Shown: piece after piece, positions 26,556 to 34,333 of the stretch | Layout: every line of letters starts with the position of its first letter | Numbering within the stretch: position 1 is the first letter of the stretch | Assembly: GCA_016703605.1 (NCBI GenBank) | Contig: JADJBU010000004.1 | Location: forward strand, 124,001 to 188,000 | DNA length: 64,000 nucleotides | Reading direction: 5' to 3' | Source: Candidatus Villigracilis adiacens | Lineage (GTDB): Bacteria; Chloroflexota; Anaerolineae; Anaerolineales; Villigracilaceae | Position numbers and translations under genes: made by a program | Notes under the pieces: model-generated | What the model was told of the DNA's origin: nothing | Seen by the model: only the letters and a program-made list of their open reading frames with translations | Database searches by the model: none

Positions 26556-27797
26556 TCACGGCAGCAGCCTCTTCATCCAACTCTTCACTGAATCCAGGCT
26601 CGATCCTTTCTCATTGCGCGGCTTGCGGCGTTTGCCGCCGCCCGTCACAGTGACCTGGTGGTCGTGCATACTGATCGCCCATTGCAGCAGACCAAAACTG
26701 GTGGAATACATCGGCGAATTGAGTTTATCCACAAGTCCTTTCAAATTTTGCGGCTGGGCAACGCGCACCGGCATATCCAACACCTCCGCCGCAATGCGGT
26801 TGATGCCCGGCAATGCGGATGTGCCGCCGGTCAACACCATGCCCGCCGGGAGCAGGCTGTCGTACCCTGAGCGTTTGATCTCCTGATGGATCAGGTTGAA
26901 GGTCTCTTCGACCCGCGCCTCGATGATCATTGCCAGGTCCTGCCGGCTGATGCGGATGTCCTTGTCCTCGCCGAAGGGACGCATCAGGAAGTATTCGTCG
27001 AGTCCGATGTCGGTCTTCACGGCATGACCCTGCTGCTTTTTTACTTCCTCAGCCTGCGCAAGCGAGAGGCGCAGCCCATGCGCAACATCCTGCGTAACGT
27101 GATTGCCGCCGACCGCCAGCACCATCGTGTGCCAGACGTCGCCGTCCACGTAGATCGCAAGGTCCGTTGTGCCGCCGCCGATGTCGCAGACCGCCACGCC
27201 CATCTCGCGTTCCTGTTCGGTCAACACCACTTCAGCCGAGGCAAGCGGATTCAAAACGAATTGCTGAATCTCGACCCCCGCCGCGCCCACGCATTGACGC
27301 AAATTGTCCACGGTTGCGCTGGCGGCGGTGATGATATGCGTCTCCACTTCGAGCTTAAAGCCGTGCATCCCGACCGGGGTCTTCACGCCCTCCTGCCCAT
27401 CCACGGTGACGCCGCGCTGGATGACGTGAATGATCTCGCGGTCATGCGGAATGGCAATCGCCTGCGCCTGTTCGAGCGCGCGCGCCAGGTCATGGACGTC
27501 AATGATGCCGCCGGGGATGCCCGCCGCGCCGCGGCTGTTGACCGAAGCCACATGCGCCCCGGCAAGGCTGACAAACGCGGATGTGATCTCCATGCCGGAT
27601 GTGCCTTCGGCTTTTTCCACCGAGCGTTTAATGGCGCGCGACGCCGCGGGCAGGTCCACCACGATCCCCTTGCGGATGCCTTCCGACGGCTCGATGCCCA
27701 CGCCCAGGATGCGGATGGACTTATCGTCCTCCACCCGCCCCACCAGGGTGCAGACCTTGGTCGTGCCTACGTCGATGCCAACAACAATCTCGTCCAT
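26556..27797 (-). CDS. ftsA: Cell division protein FtsA
   Basis: A 413-residue actin-like ATPase that ties FtsZ filaments to the membrane. The phosphate-1 motif VGIDVGTTKVCTLVG is at residues 6-20, the SHS2-type insertion at ~85-165, the phosphate-2 motif CDIGGGTTDLAIY at ~205 and an adenosine motif LTGGTSALPGI at ~325. The C-terminal SVKSWMKRLLP is the usual amphipathic membrane-targeting helix. It starts 1 bp after the ftsQ stop, so it is translated in a coupled manner with ftsQ. Confidence 0.96.
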   Translation of the reverse strand: MDEIVVGIDVGTTKVCTLVGRVEDDKSIRILGVGIEPSEGIRKGIVVDLPAASRAIKRSVEKAEGTSGMEITSAFVSLAGAHVASVNSRGAAGIPGGIIDVHDLARALEQAQAIAIPHDREIIHVIQRGVTVDGQEGVKTPVGMHGFKLEVETHIITAASATVDNLRQCVGAAGVEIQQFVLNPLASAEVVLTEQEREMGVAVCDIGGGTTDLAIYVDGDVWHTMVLAVGGNHVTQDVAHGLRLSLAQAEEVKKQQGHAVKTDIGLDEYFLMRPFGEDKDIRISRQDLAMIIEARVEETFNLIHQEIKRSGYDSLLPAGMVLTGGTSALPGINRIAAEVLDMPVRVAQPQNLKGLVDKLNSPMYSTSFGLLQWAISMHDHQVTVTGGGKRRKPRNEKGSSLDSVKSWMKRLLP

Positions 27798-27798
27798 G

Positions 27799-28839
27799 TT
27801 ACGGATTCTCTACCACGATCTCTTCGGCTTCCTCGAAGCCCGAATCCGCCATGCGGTAATACGGACCCGAGGGATACTCGACATTTACATAAACGGGCGT
27901 CCTGCCTTTTTGAATAAGAGAGTCGATCAACGTGCGATAGACGGTGATCTTCAAGGGGATGTCGTTCGCGGAGGAGCCGAACGCCACCGTCCAACCGCGC
28001 GGGTCCTGCCAGCTAAAACCGTCGGCGAAGGAATAGGTCAAAGTGGAACCGGCAGGCACGAGCGGGGCAAGAGCGAGAGCGGAATCCACCAACTCTTTTT
28101 GGAGGAAGGGCGGCGGGCTGTAGGGGTCATCCGAGGTTTGGATTCCCGCCGGGGGCGTATCCAGCGCGTTGACTGTGATCAACCCCGCCGCCTCGCCTCG
28201 CGGTCGAAAGGCGACGCCTGATTCGTCGACCCAGGTGTATCCTCCGTTTTGATTCCAAATGATGACGGGCTGGCGTTCGACGACGGTGACATAGACGTAA
28301 TTGGGCAGGTACAACTGCACTTCGGCGGAGAGCAGCTCGGGGTAGTTCAAGCGCAATCGTCTTTCGAGTTCGGCAGGCTGGACGGTGAAGATGTTCTGTC
28401 CGCTGACGCCCATGATGCCGTTGATCTCTTCGCTGAGAATGCGGGTGTTGCCGACCACAAACGCGCCGGGCGCATGGAAGTACGGCAGTTGGAAGGCAAG
28501 CACGAGCATCGCTGCGAACAGAACGGCGAAGACCGCCGAGGCAATCCGCCAGTTGGCATGAGGACGCGGCATTTGCGGCAGGTTTGGCAGTTTGAAGCGC
28601 GGCAGGGTGAATGTCGGTTTCTTGAGGTGAAACTCGGGCAGGCCCAGCGCGATCTTGAATTTGCGTTTCGAGGCAGGCGCAACAGCCGCAGATTTGATCG
28701 GAACGGTCTGCGCGCGCGTCGAAACCTTGACCAGCGGTTTGGCGGCTTGTTTCGCCGCCTGCTGCAATTCCTGCGCGGCGCGTTCGGCGCGTCTTTGGCG
28801 GACAAGTTCCGCGCGGGTGAGTTGTCGTTTGTCGCTCAT
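27799..28839 (-). CDS. ftsQ: Cell division protein FtsQ/DivIB
   Basis: A 346-residue single-span protein. A long basic cytoplasmic N-terminus (~1-100) is followed by one membrane helix (SAVFAVLFAAMLVLAFQL), then a POTRA domain (FVVGNTRILSEEINGIMGVS, then NIFTVQPAELERRLRLNYPE) and the FtsQ beta domain (VTVVERQPVIIWNQNGGYTW). It links FtsB/FtsL to the divisome outside the membrane. The N-terminal region is longer than in E. coli and rich in Lys/Arg/Ala. A GGAGG ribosome-binding site lies inside the end of ddl, and the two genes share an ATGA overlap. Confidence 0.9.
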   Translation of the reverse strand: MSDKRQLTRAELVRQRRAERAAQELQQAAKQAAKPLVKVSTRAQTVPIKSAAVAPASKRKFKIALGLPEFHLKKPTFTLPRFKLPNLPQMPRPHANWRIASAVFAVLFAAMLVLAFQLPYFHAPGAFVVGNTRILSEEINGIMGVSGQNIFTVQPAELERRLRLNYPELLSAEVQLYLPNYVYVTVVERQPVIIWNQNGGYTWVDESGVAFRPRGEAAGLITVNALDTPPAGIQTSDDPYSPPPFLQKELVDSALALAPLVPAGSTLTYSFADGFSWQDPRGWTVAFGSSANDIPLKITVYRTLIDSLIQKGRTPVYVNVEYPSGPYYRMADSGFEEAEEIVVENP

Positions 28840-29951
28840 GTCGTCCTCCGGCGCTCGGTGCGGTCACGCTGGGCTTTCCGCTCGAGCGCGAGTTGGATCA
28901 GGCGGTCGACCAGTTCGGCATACGTCACGCCGCTTGCCTGCCAAAGTTTGGGATACATACTGATGGATGTAAAACCCGGTATGGTGTTCAACTCGTTAAG
29001 ATAAATTTTGTTCGTTTCCTTCTCGACGAAGAAATCGGACCTTGCCATGCCCGCGCAATCAATGGCTTTATAGGCGCGGATGGCGTATTCACGAATCTGA
29101 TTTGCGACATCTTCCGGCAGGGGCGCGGGGATAAGCAAGCCGGACGTGCCGTCTATGTATTTCGACTCGTACGAATAAAACTCGCGGCTCGGCAGAATCT
29201 CACCGCAGACGGATGCCTGCGGGTCTTCGTTGCCCAGCACGCTGACTTCGATCTCGCGCACGTCCTTCACGCCAGCCTCGATGATGATGCGCCGGTCGAA
29301 GCGCGCGGCATCCATCAAGCCTTCGGCAAGGTCGGAGCGGTTCATGCATTTGCTGATTCCCACCGACGAGCCGAGGTTGGCGGGTTTGGTAAAGAGCGGG
29401 TACGCGCCCAGGGCTTCGGCTTTTGCGATGACCGAGTCCATGTCGTTCTCGATCTCGCCGCGCAGGACCAGGGCGGACGCCACCAGCGGGATGCCGTTCG
29501 CGCGCATCACATCCTTGAAGAGGGCTTTATCCATGCCGACGGAGGACCCCGCCACCCCCGCGCCGACGTATGCCACATCCGCCATTTCGAACAAACCCTG
29601 GATGGTTCCATCCTCGCCGAAGGGTCCGTGCAGGAGGGGGAAGAAAACATCGATGTGGGCGAGTTTATTGAGCAGTTCGCCGTGATCCGTAATTCGCAAT
29701 TCGTAAAGCGCGGCATTGAAAGCTGGGTCGCCAGGCAAAATAACCCGATTCAGTTCCGCATGTTTTCCATTTTCAAAGGCTTCGAGTGCGTTTGGTCCGG
29801 TCAGCCAGTTACCATCGTGCGTAATGCCGATTTGGATCGCTTCATAGCGATGGGGATCCAAGATGGAAATAACCGAACGCGCAGACAACAGCGATACATC
29901 ATGTTCGCCCGAACGTCCTCCAAAAATGACTGCCACTCGAAGTTTTTTCAT
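28836..29951 (-). CDS. ddl: D-alanine--D-alanine ligase
   Basis: A 371-residue ATP-grasp enzyme that joins two D-alanines for the peptidoglycan stem. The N-terminal signature VIFGGRSGEHDVSLLSA, the HGPFGEDGTIQG loop, the ATP-grasp region (PLFTKPANLGSSVGISKC) and the C-terminal magnesium/product segment YLNELNTIPGFTSISMYP are all present. Membership in the D-Ala-D-Ala class cannot be separated from D-Ala-D-Lac by eye; cluster context favours the former. Overlaps ftsQ by 4 bp. No strong ribosome-binding site is seen before its ATG. Confidence 0.95.
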   Translation of the reverse strand: MKKLRVAVIFGGRSGEHDVSLLSARSVISILDPHRYEAIQIGITHDGNWLTGPNALEAFENGKHAELNRVILPGDPAFNAALYELRITDHGELLNKLAHIDVFFPLLHGPFGEDGTIQGLFEMADVAYVGAGVAGSSVGMDKALFKDVMRANGIPLVASALVLRGEIENDMDSVIAKAEALGAYPLFTKPANLGSSVGISKCMNRSDLAEGLMDAARFDRRIIIEAGVKDVREIEVSVLGNEDPQASVCGEILPSREFYSYESKYIDGTSGLLIPAPLPEDVANQIREYAIRAYKAIDCAGMARSDFFVEKETNKIYLNELNTIPGFTSISMYPKLWQASGVTYAELVDRLIQLALERKAQRDRTERRRTT

Positions 29952-29983
29952 AATAACGTTTCAACGTTTAAACGTTTGCACAT

Positions 29984-30907
29984 TCAAACATCCCATTCTC
30001 CTATTAGTTCAACTTCCAATTCCAAATTCACATTAAATTTTTCAGACACAGACCGTTGAGCCAGACGAATCAAAGCCAAAACATCTTCGGCTTTGGTCTT
30101 GCCATGATTGATGAAAAAATTTCCATGCGCCGTGCTGATTTCAGCGCTGCCGATGCGCGTCCCCTTCAAGCCCGCGGCTTCGATCAACCGTCCTGCATGG
30201 TCGCCTTCGGGGTTCTTGAACATCGAACCCATGCTGGCGCCCGGCGGTTGCGTGGCTTTGCGGCGTTCGCTGAATTGGTCGATTTTAACAGACACTTCCC
30301 CGCTGGTTGAATTTTTTAACTTCAACAATGCGCTTAACACGATTCCGTTCACTTCATGCCGTTTCAAAACGCTGGTACGGTAGCCGTACCCCATTTGATC
30401 GAGCGTGAATTTTTCACGTCCGTTCTTCGTGAGCAGGTCCGCCCAGACCAGGTTGCGGGTCATATCGCCGTCGAAGGCTCCGGCATTGCCGTAAACCGCG
30501 CCGCCAACCGTGCCGGGGACTGTTGCCGACCATTCGAGTCCGCCCAAACCTTTGGAGGCGCATCGCCTGGCGAGGTTTGCGATGACGACTCCCGCTTCAC
30601 ACCAGACTGCGGGTTGATTGCCCATCTCGAAGCGGACTTCCTTCGCCCGGTTCAAGACCACCACACCGCGAAAGCCTTTATCGCTGACCAGCACATTCGA
30701 GCCGCCGCCGAGGATGCAATAAGGAATCTCGCGCCCCCAGATCAATTGCATCGCACCCGCAAACTCATCCGCCGATTTGACCGTCAGCAGCGCGTCCGCC
30801 GGTCCGCCAATGCGCGCAGACGTATACGGCGCAAGAGTCACATGCTCCTGCACGGCATCGCCGAACTTTTGGCGCAGCATTTCAACGGAAGAGTCGGTGT
30901 TTACCAT
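29984..30907 (-). CDS. murB: UDP-N-acetylenolpyruvoylglucosamine reductase
   Basis: A 307-residue FAD enzyme that makes UDP-MurNAc. TSARIGGPADALLTV and YCILGGGSNVLVSDKGFRG form the FAD-binding part. ATVPGTVGGAVYGNAGAFDG is the central motif, and SMGSMFKNPEGDHAGRLIE holds the proton-donor serine. The family ending HGNFFINHGKTKAEDVLALI is intact. The length fits the shorter MurB types. It lies 32 bp upstream of ddl; that gap carries AACGTTT-like inverted words. The 354 bp upstream of murB are filled by repeats and hairpins. Confidence 0.95.
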   Translation of the reverse strand: MVNTDSSVEMLRQKFGDAVQEHVTLAPYTSARIGGPADALLTVKSADEFAGAMQLIWGREIPYCILGGGSNVLVSDKGFRGVVVLNRAKEVRFEMGNQPAVWCEAGVVIANLARRCASKGLGGLEWSATVPGTVGGAVYGNAGAFDGDMTRNLVWADLLTKNGREKFTLDQMGYGYRTSVLKRHEVNGIVLSALLKLKNSTSGEVSVKIDQFSERRKATQPPGASMGSMFKNPEGDHAGRLIEAAGLKGTRIGSAEISTAHGNFFINHGKTKAEDVLALIRLAQRSVSEKFNVNLELEVELIGEWDV

Positions 30908-30946
30908 GAATATTTCACTATTTGATCTCTTGCAAAAGTCGTTTTT

Positions 30947-31155
30947 GCCACAGAGATCACAAAGTTCTCAGAGGTGTGAATGGGCTTTTCTCGTAACTGC
31001 TCAGCCTGTCATTTCGACGAGCGCCAGCGAGGAGAAATCCAGCGCAATATTGAGAAGGATTTCTCGTGGCGCCTCGCGCCACTCGAAATGACAAGACAGG
31101 GTAGTGAATTGGCTGAGTAGTTACCTTTTCTCAGTGTTCTCTGTGCCTCTGTGGC
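30947..31155. repeat. CACAGAG-type palindromic repeat split by a MITE
   Basis: GCCACAGAG (30947-30955) pairs with CTCTGTGGC (31147-31155). Between them lie further CACAAAG, CTCAGAG, CTCAGTG and CTCTGTG words at about 9-bp spacing. The MITE copy at 30993-31124 interrupts it. This and the hairpins at 31204-31255 account for the gap 30908-31261. Confidence 0.75.
30993..31124. mobile_element. MITE-like element family 1, copy 2
   Basis: 132 bp from GTAACTGCTCAG to CTGAGTAGTTAC, with perfect 8-bp duplications CTTTTCTC at 30985-30992 and 31125-31132. It is inserted into the CACAGAG palindromic repeat upstream of murB. Confidence 0.92.
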
Positions 31156-31203
31156 TGCTTATGCAAGCGGTCTATTGCTTTTCTCGGCAGAGCAGCTACA
31201 TCA

Positions 31204-31255
31204 GGGCGACCCTCCCTTTTAGGCAGGGTGTCAATAAGACCCTGACGGGTCGCCC
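31204..31255. repeat. Nested hairpin at the murC 3' end
   Basis: The outer stem GGGCGACCC / GGGTCGCCC encloses an inner stem CAGGGT / ACCCTG. It begins 7 bp after the murC stop on the reverse strand and may act as an mRNA stabiliser or weak terminator; there is no T-tract. Confidence 0.6.
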
Positions 31256-31261
31256 CTATAT

Positions 31262-32644
31262 TCATAACTCCTTCAACAAATCGTTCGTGATTCCATCGGC
31301 ATCACCCGCGGAGAGGACGATGATCACATCGCCTCTATGCGCATGATCCAGCAAATAGGCTTTCGTCTCAGCCAGCGAGCCGCTGTATCTTGCCGAAGAA
31401 TGCGGCATCGAGGCAACCACCTCCGCCGAGGAAAAATCCTGTTTCGCCTCGCGCGAGGCGTAGACCTCGGTCACCAGCACTTCATCCGCATCGCTAAAGG
31501 CGCGGGAGAATTCGTATTGCAGGGTCTGCGTCCGCGAATAGGTGTGCGGCTGCCAGACCGCCCACATGCGGCGTTTCGGATACCGCGCCCTCGCCGCAGA
31601 CAGCGTGGCGCGGATCTCGGTCGGATGATGGGCATAGTCATCGACCAGCAGAATACCGTTCGGCTCGCCGCGGACCTCGAAGCGGCGTCCGGTTCCAGTG
31701 AATTGACCGAGCGCGTCAGCGGCCTTCTGCATGGGGAGTCCCATCACCGCCGCGACAGACAACGCCGCCAGCGCATTGCGGACGTTGTGTTCGCCCGGAA
31801 CCTGAAGCGAAACAGTGAAGGCATTCGTCATGCTCGCCATATTGGTCATGACCGAAAAATCGAAACCACCGCGCTCGTTGCGCTTCATCGTGCGCGCCTG
31901 CACCCATTGCGGGCTGTTGATGGTCATCTCGCCCTGCACCGAGTAGGAGACCACGCTCAGCCCCTTGCGGCGGGCATGGCTGACGAGTGAGAACGCGCCT
32001 TCGTCTTCGGAACAGGCAATGAATGTGCCATCGGGCGGGAGCAGGCTCACAAAGCTCTCGAAGGCGGAATACATGTCGTTGAAGGTCGGGAAGCAATCCG
32101 GGTGGTCATGTTCGAGGTTCGTGACCACCGCGATCTGCGGCTTGAGACCGAGGAACATGCGGTCATATTCATCCGCTTCGATGACGAAGGACTCGCCCTG
32201 CCCGGCGCGGGCGTTGACCTTGAGGTTGTTCAACGTGCCGCCCACAATGAAGGATGGGTCGCGTTCGAGCGCATACAACATCCACGCGATCATGGCGGTG
32301 GTGGTGGTCTTGCCGTGCGTCCCGGCGACGGCGACTCCGGTTTTCATCTCCATCAACTGACCGAGGAAATCGGCGCGTTTGTAAACGGGAATGCCCGCCC
32401 GCTGGGCTGCCTCGATCTCGGGGTTATCGTCCTTGATGGCGGAGGAGCGGATCACCACCTCGGCGCCGGAGACATTGCGCGGGTGATGCCCGACGAATAT
32501 CTGCGCGCCAATGTGCTGGAGGTCAGCGGCAAAGGGAGAAAGGGTCTGGTCGGAGCCGGTTACGTCGTGCCCGCTCTCCTTGAGCAGGCGCGCGATGGCG
32601 GAAAGCCCCGAACCCCCAATGCCGATGAAGTGATAACGTGTCAT
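31262..32644 (-). CDS. murC: UDP-N-acetylmuramate--L-alanine ligase
   Basis: A 460-residue Mur ligase adding the first stem amino acid. FIGIGGSGLSAIARLL is the N-terminal nucleotide-binding motif, VAVAGTHGKTTTTAMIAWML the ATP-binding P-loop, and EADEYDRMFL, NLEHDHPD and LLVDDYAHHPTEIRATL are Mur-ligase hallmarks. Start placed at MTRYHFIG (32644) behind an AAGGCG-type site; the in-frame upstream extension runs through the TAGTCGA repeat array and is not conserved-looking. It lies downstream of the cvpA-like gene and upstream of murB in transcription order. Confidence 0.96.
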   Translation of the reverse strand: MTRYHFIGIGGSGLSAIARLLKESGHDVTGSDQTLSPFAADLQHIGAQIFVGHHPRNVSGAEVVIRSSAIKDDNPEIEAAQRAGIPVYKRADFLGQLMEMKTGVAVAGTHGKTTTTAMIAWMLYALERDPSFIVGGTLNNLKVNARAGQGESFVIEADEYDRMFLGLKPQIAVVTNLEHDHPDCFPTFNDMYSAFESFVSLLPPDGTFIACSEDEGAFSLVSHARRKGLSVVSYSVQGEMTINSPQWVQARTMKRNERGGFDFSVMTNMASMTNAFTVSLQVPGEHNVRNALAALSVAAVMGLPMQKAADALGQFTGTGRRFEVRGEPNGILLVDDYAHHPTEIRATLSAARARYPKRRMWAVWQPHTYSRTQTLQYEFSRAFSDADEVLVTEVYASREAKQDFSSAEVVASMPHSSARYSGSLAETKAYLLDHAHRGDVIIVLSAGDADGITNDLLKEL

Positions 32645-32656
32645 GGTTTCGCCTTT

Positions 32657-32693
32657 TAGTCGAGTAGTCCGGTAGTCGAATAGTTCGATAGTC
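32657..32693. repeat. Octamer minisatellite upstream of murC
   Basis: Four and a half degenerate 8-bp units beginning TAGTCGAG, TAGTCCGG, TAGTCGAA, TAGTTCGA, immediately upstream of the murC ribosome-binding region. Confidence 0.8.
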
Positions 32694-32711
32694 TCTTGCG
32701 CCGAGGGATGG

Positions 32712-33239
32712 TTAGATATACACCACAATGATAAAGATCAGGATGATGATGACGGCAAAGTAAATGGACGGTTCGCCAAGGAAACGCGGAGGCATGACCG
32801 CCATCAGCTTCTCGATGGCTTCGGCGATGGCGGGGTCGGCGGCGCGGCTGATGACGTTGGGATAGGGGTAGTTCGCCACATGGTTGTAGTACAGCACCGA
32901 GCCTGCCACGAGGTATCCGTTCACGCCGCCCAGCACCGCGCCGAAGAGGGTATCCTGCAAGTTTTCGCGCAGCGCCTTGCCCGCCAGGCGCGAGATGTTC
33001 ACGGTTTGATAGCCGAAGTAGACCAGCGCGACCAGGATGATGACGCGGATCCAGAAGACCGAGGTGGTGGTCTTGTCGAGGTCGCGCACGAGGGGAATGT
33101 ATTTCTCGAGCAGCAGGTTGACCGCCAGCGAAGTAACCACGCTGAAGATGACCATCAACTCCTTCGCCCAGCCGCGCATCGCGCCGATGACTCCGAAGAG
33201 GAAGACATACATCCAGAAAAGATAGATAACGCTCATCAT
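32712..33239 (-). CDS. CvpA-family membrane protein within the dcw cluster
   Basis: A 175-residue protein with about four membrane segments and the CvpA-like pattern (IYLFWMYVFLFGVIGAMRGW near the start, then LAGKALRENLQDTLFGAVLG, which resembles the family GxxxGxxxGxxxG region). CvpA homologues affect colicin V export in E. coli and envelope processes elsewhere; no exact activity is known. The start overlaps the murG stop (ATGA) and murC follows, so it is co-transcribed with lipid II synthesis genes. This is an uncommon place for it and suggests an envelope role (inference). Confidence 0.7.
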   Translation of the reverse strand: MMSVIYLFWMYVFLFGVIGAMRGWAKELMVIFSVVTSLAVNLLLEKYIPLVRDLDKTTTSVFWIRVIILVALVYFGYQTVNISRLAGKALRENLQDTLFGAVLGGVNGYLVAGSVLYYNHVANYPYPNVISRAADPAIAEAIEKLMAVMPPRFLGEPSIYFAVIIILIFIIVVYI

Positions 33240-34333
33240 AAGGTTTCGACTCCTGCCAGTTTTACCAACTGGCTGGCTATTGCATTCGCCGCATCGGGCA
33301 GGGAGAGGGTTTTCATCGCCGTTTTCATCGCGTCCAGTTTGTTGACATTTGCGAAGAGGTCCTTGATCACGGGCAAAAGATTATCATTCAACAATTCATC
33401 CTGCAAGATGAGCGCGGCGTTGCGTTCGGCAAGGTAATCGGCGTTGACCTTCTGGTAGCGCCACGCGTGCGGGTACGGAACCAGCACAGCCGGCAGACCG
33501 AAGAGGGGATACTCGCCCAACGAAGACGCGCCCGCCCGCGAGAGCGCCAAATCCGCCGCCGAGAGCGCGGCTCCCATTTCATGCAGGTAGGGCAGGACGC
33601 GGTAACGGGATTTTTTTTCGGCGGGGAGTTTTTCCGCCGCGGCATTCACGGTTTCAAAATCGAGCGAGCCGGCGATGTGGATGATCTGGGTCACGCCGAG
33701 CAGATCGTCGAGATGTTTCAGGATTGCCATGTTGATGGAACGCGCGCCCTTGCTGCCGCCGGTCACCAGCAGGGTGGGATGGGCGGGATCCAACTCAAAG
33801 TGAGAGAAGGCTTTTTCGCGGGACCAGTTCAAAAGTCCGGGGCGAAGCGGGTAGCCGGTGTGGACGATGCGCTCGGGGCTGGGGAAAAACTTCCTTGAGT
33901 CCGGCGCGGTCACGGTGACGACATCCGAAAAATAACCGAGGAATTTAAGCGCGAGTCCGGGTTCGATATCGGGGACGTATAGCGCAATGGGGTGATCGCG
34001 CCCGGCAATCGCCATCGGCGCGGCGACGTACCCGCCGGTGAAGAAGAGGACGTCGGGTTTGAAGTCCTTGAGGATGCGGCGCGACTGCATCACGCCGCGC
34101 GTCAGTTTGCCGATGTTGCCCGGCAGGGCGCGCAGACCGACGCCGTGAACGCCCGCGGCGGGGATGGCGCGATAGGGGATGCCCGCGCGATTCACGAGGG
34201 CTTCCTCCATACCGCCTTGGCCGCCGACCCACAGGGTTTCGACGCTGGCATGATTACTTCTTAACGCTTCGTGAACGGACAGCGCGGGGTAGACCCCCCC
34301 GCCCGTTCCACCAGCGCAGATTAGCAGCCGCAC
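33236..34333 (-). CDS. murG: UDP-GlcNAc:lipid I N-acetylglucosaminyltransferase
   Basis: A 365-residue GT28 enzyme that converts lipid I to lipid II on the inner membrane face. Visible are the N-terminal loop LLICAGGTGGGVYPALSVHE, the second loop LVTGGSKGARSINMAI, SADLALSRAGASSLGEYPLFGLPAVLVPYP (sugar-nucleotide site) and AALILQDELL. The N-terminal glycine loop reads GGTGGG where most MurG proteins have GGTGGH. I choose the GTG start at 34333 because GGAGGT lies eight bases upstream; earlier in-frame ATGs have no such site. Even so, it overlaps the ftsW 3' end by 80 bp. Its stop overlaps the cvpA-like start. Confidence 0.93.
   Translation of the reverse strand: MRLLICAGGTGGGVYPALSVHEALRSNHASVETLWVGGQGGMEEALVNRAGIPYRAIPAAGVHGVGLRALPGNIGKLTRGVMQSRRILKDFKPDVLFFTGGYVAAPMAIAGRDHPIALYVPDIEPGLALKFLGYFSDVVTVTAPDSRKFFPSPERIVHTGYPLRPGLLNWSREKAFSHFELDPAHPTLLVTGGSKGARSINMAILKHLDDLLGVTQIIHIAGSLDFETVNAAAEKLPAEKKSRYRVLPYLHEMGAALSAADLALSRAGASSLGEYPLFGLPAVLVPYPHAWRYQKVNADYLAERNAALILQDELLNDNLLPVIKDLFANVNKLDAMKTAMKTLSLPDAANAIASQLVKLAGVETL

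Noticed and set aside
26886..30059. Several 340-390-codon forward frames across ftsA, ftsQ and ddl
   Set aside because: They oppose well-identified dcw genes and have biased Arg/Ala/His composition without motifs.
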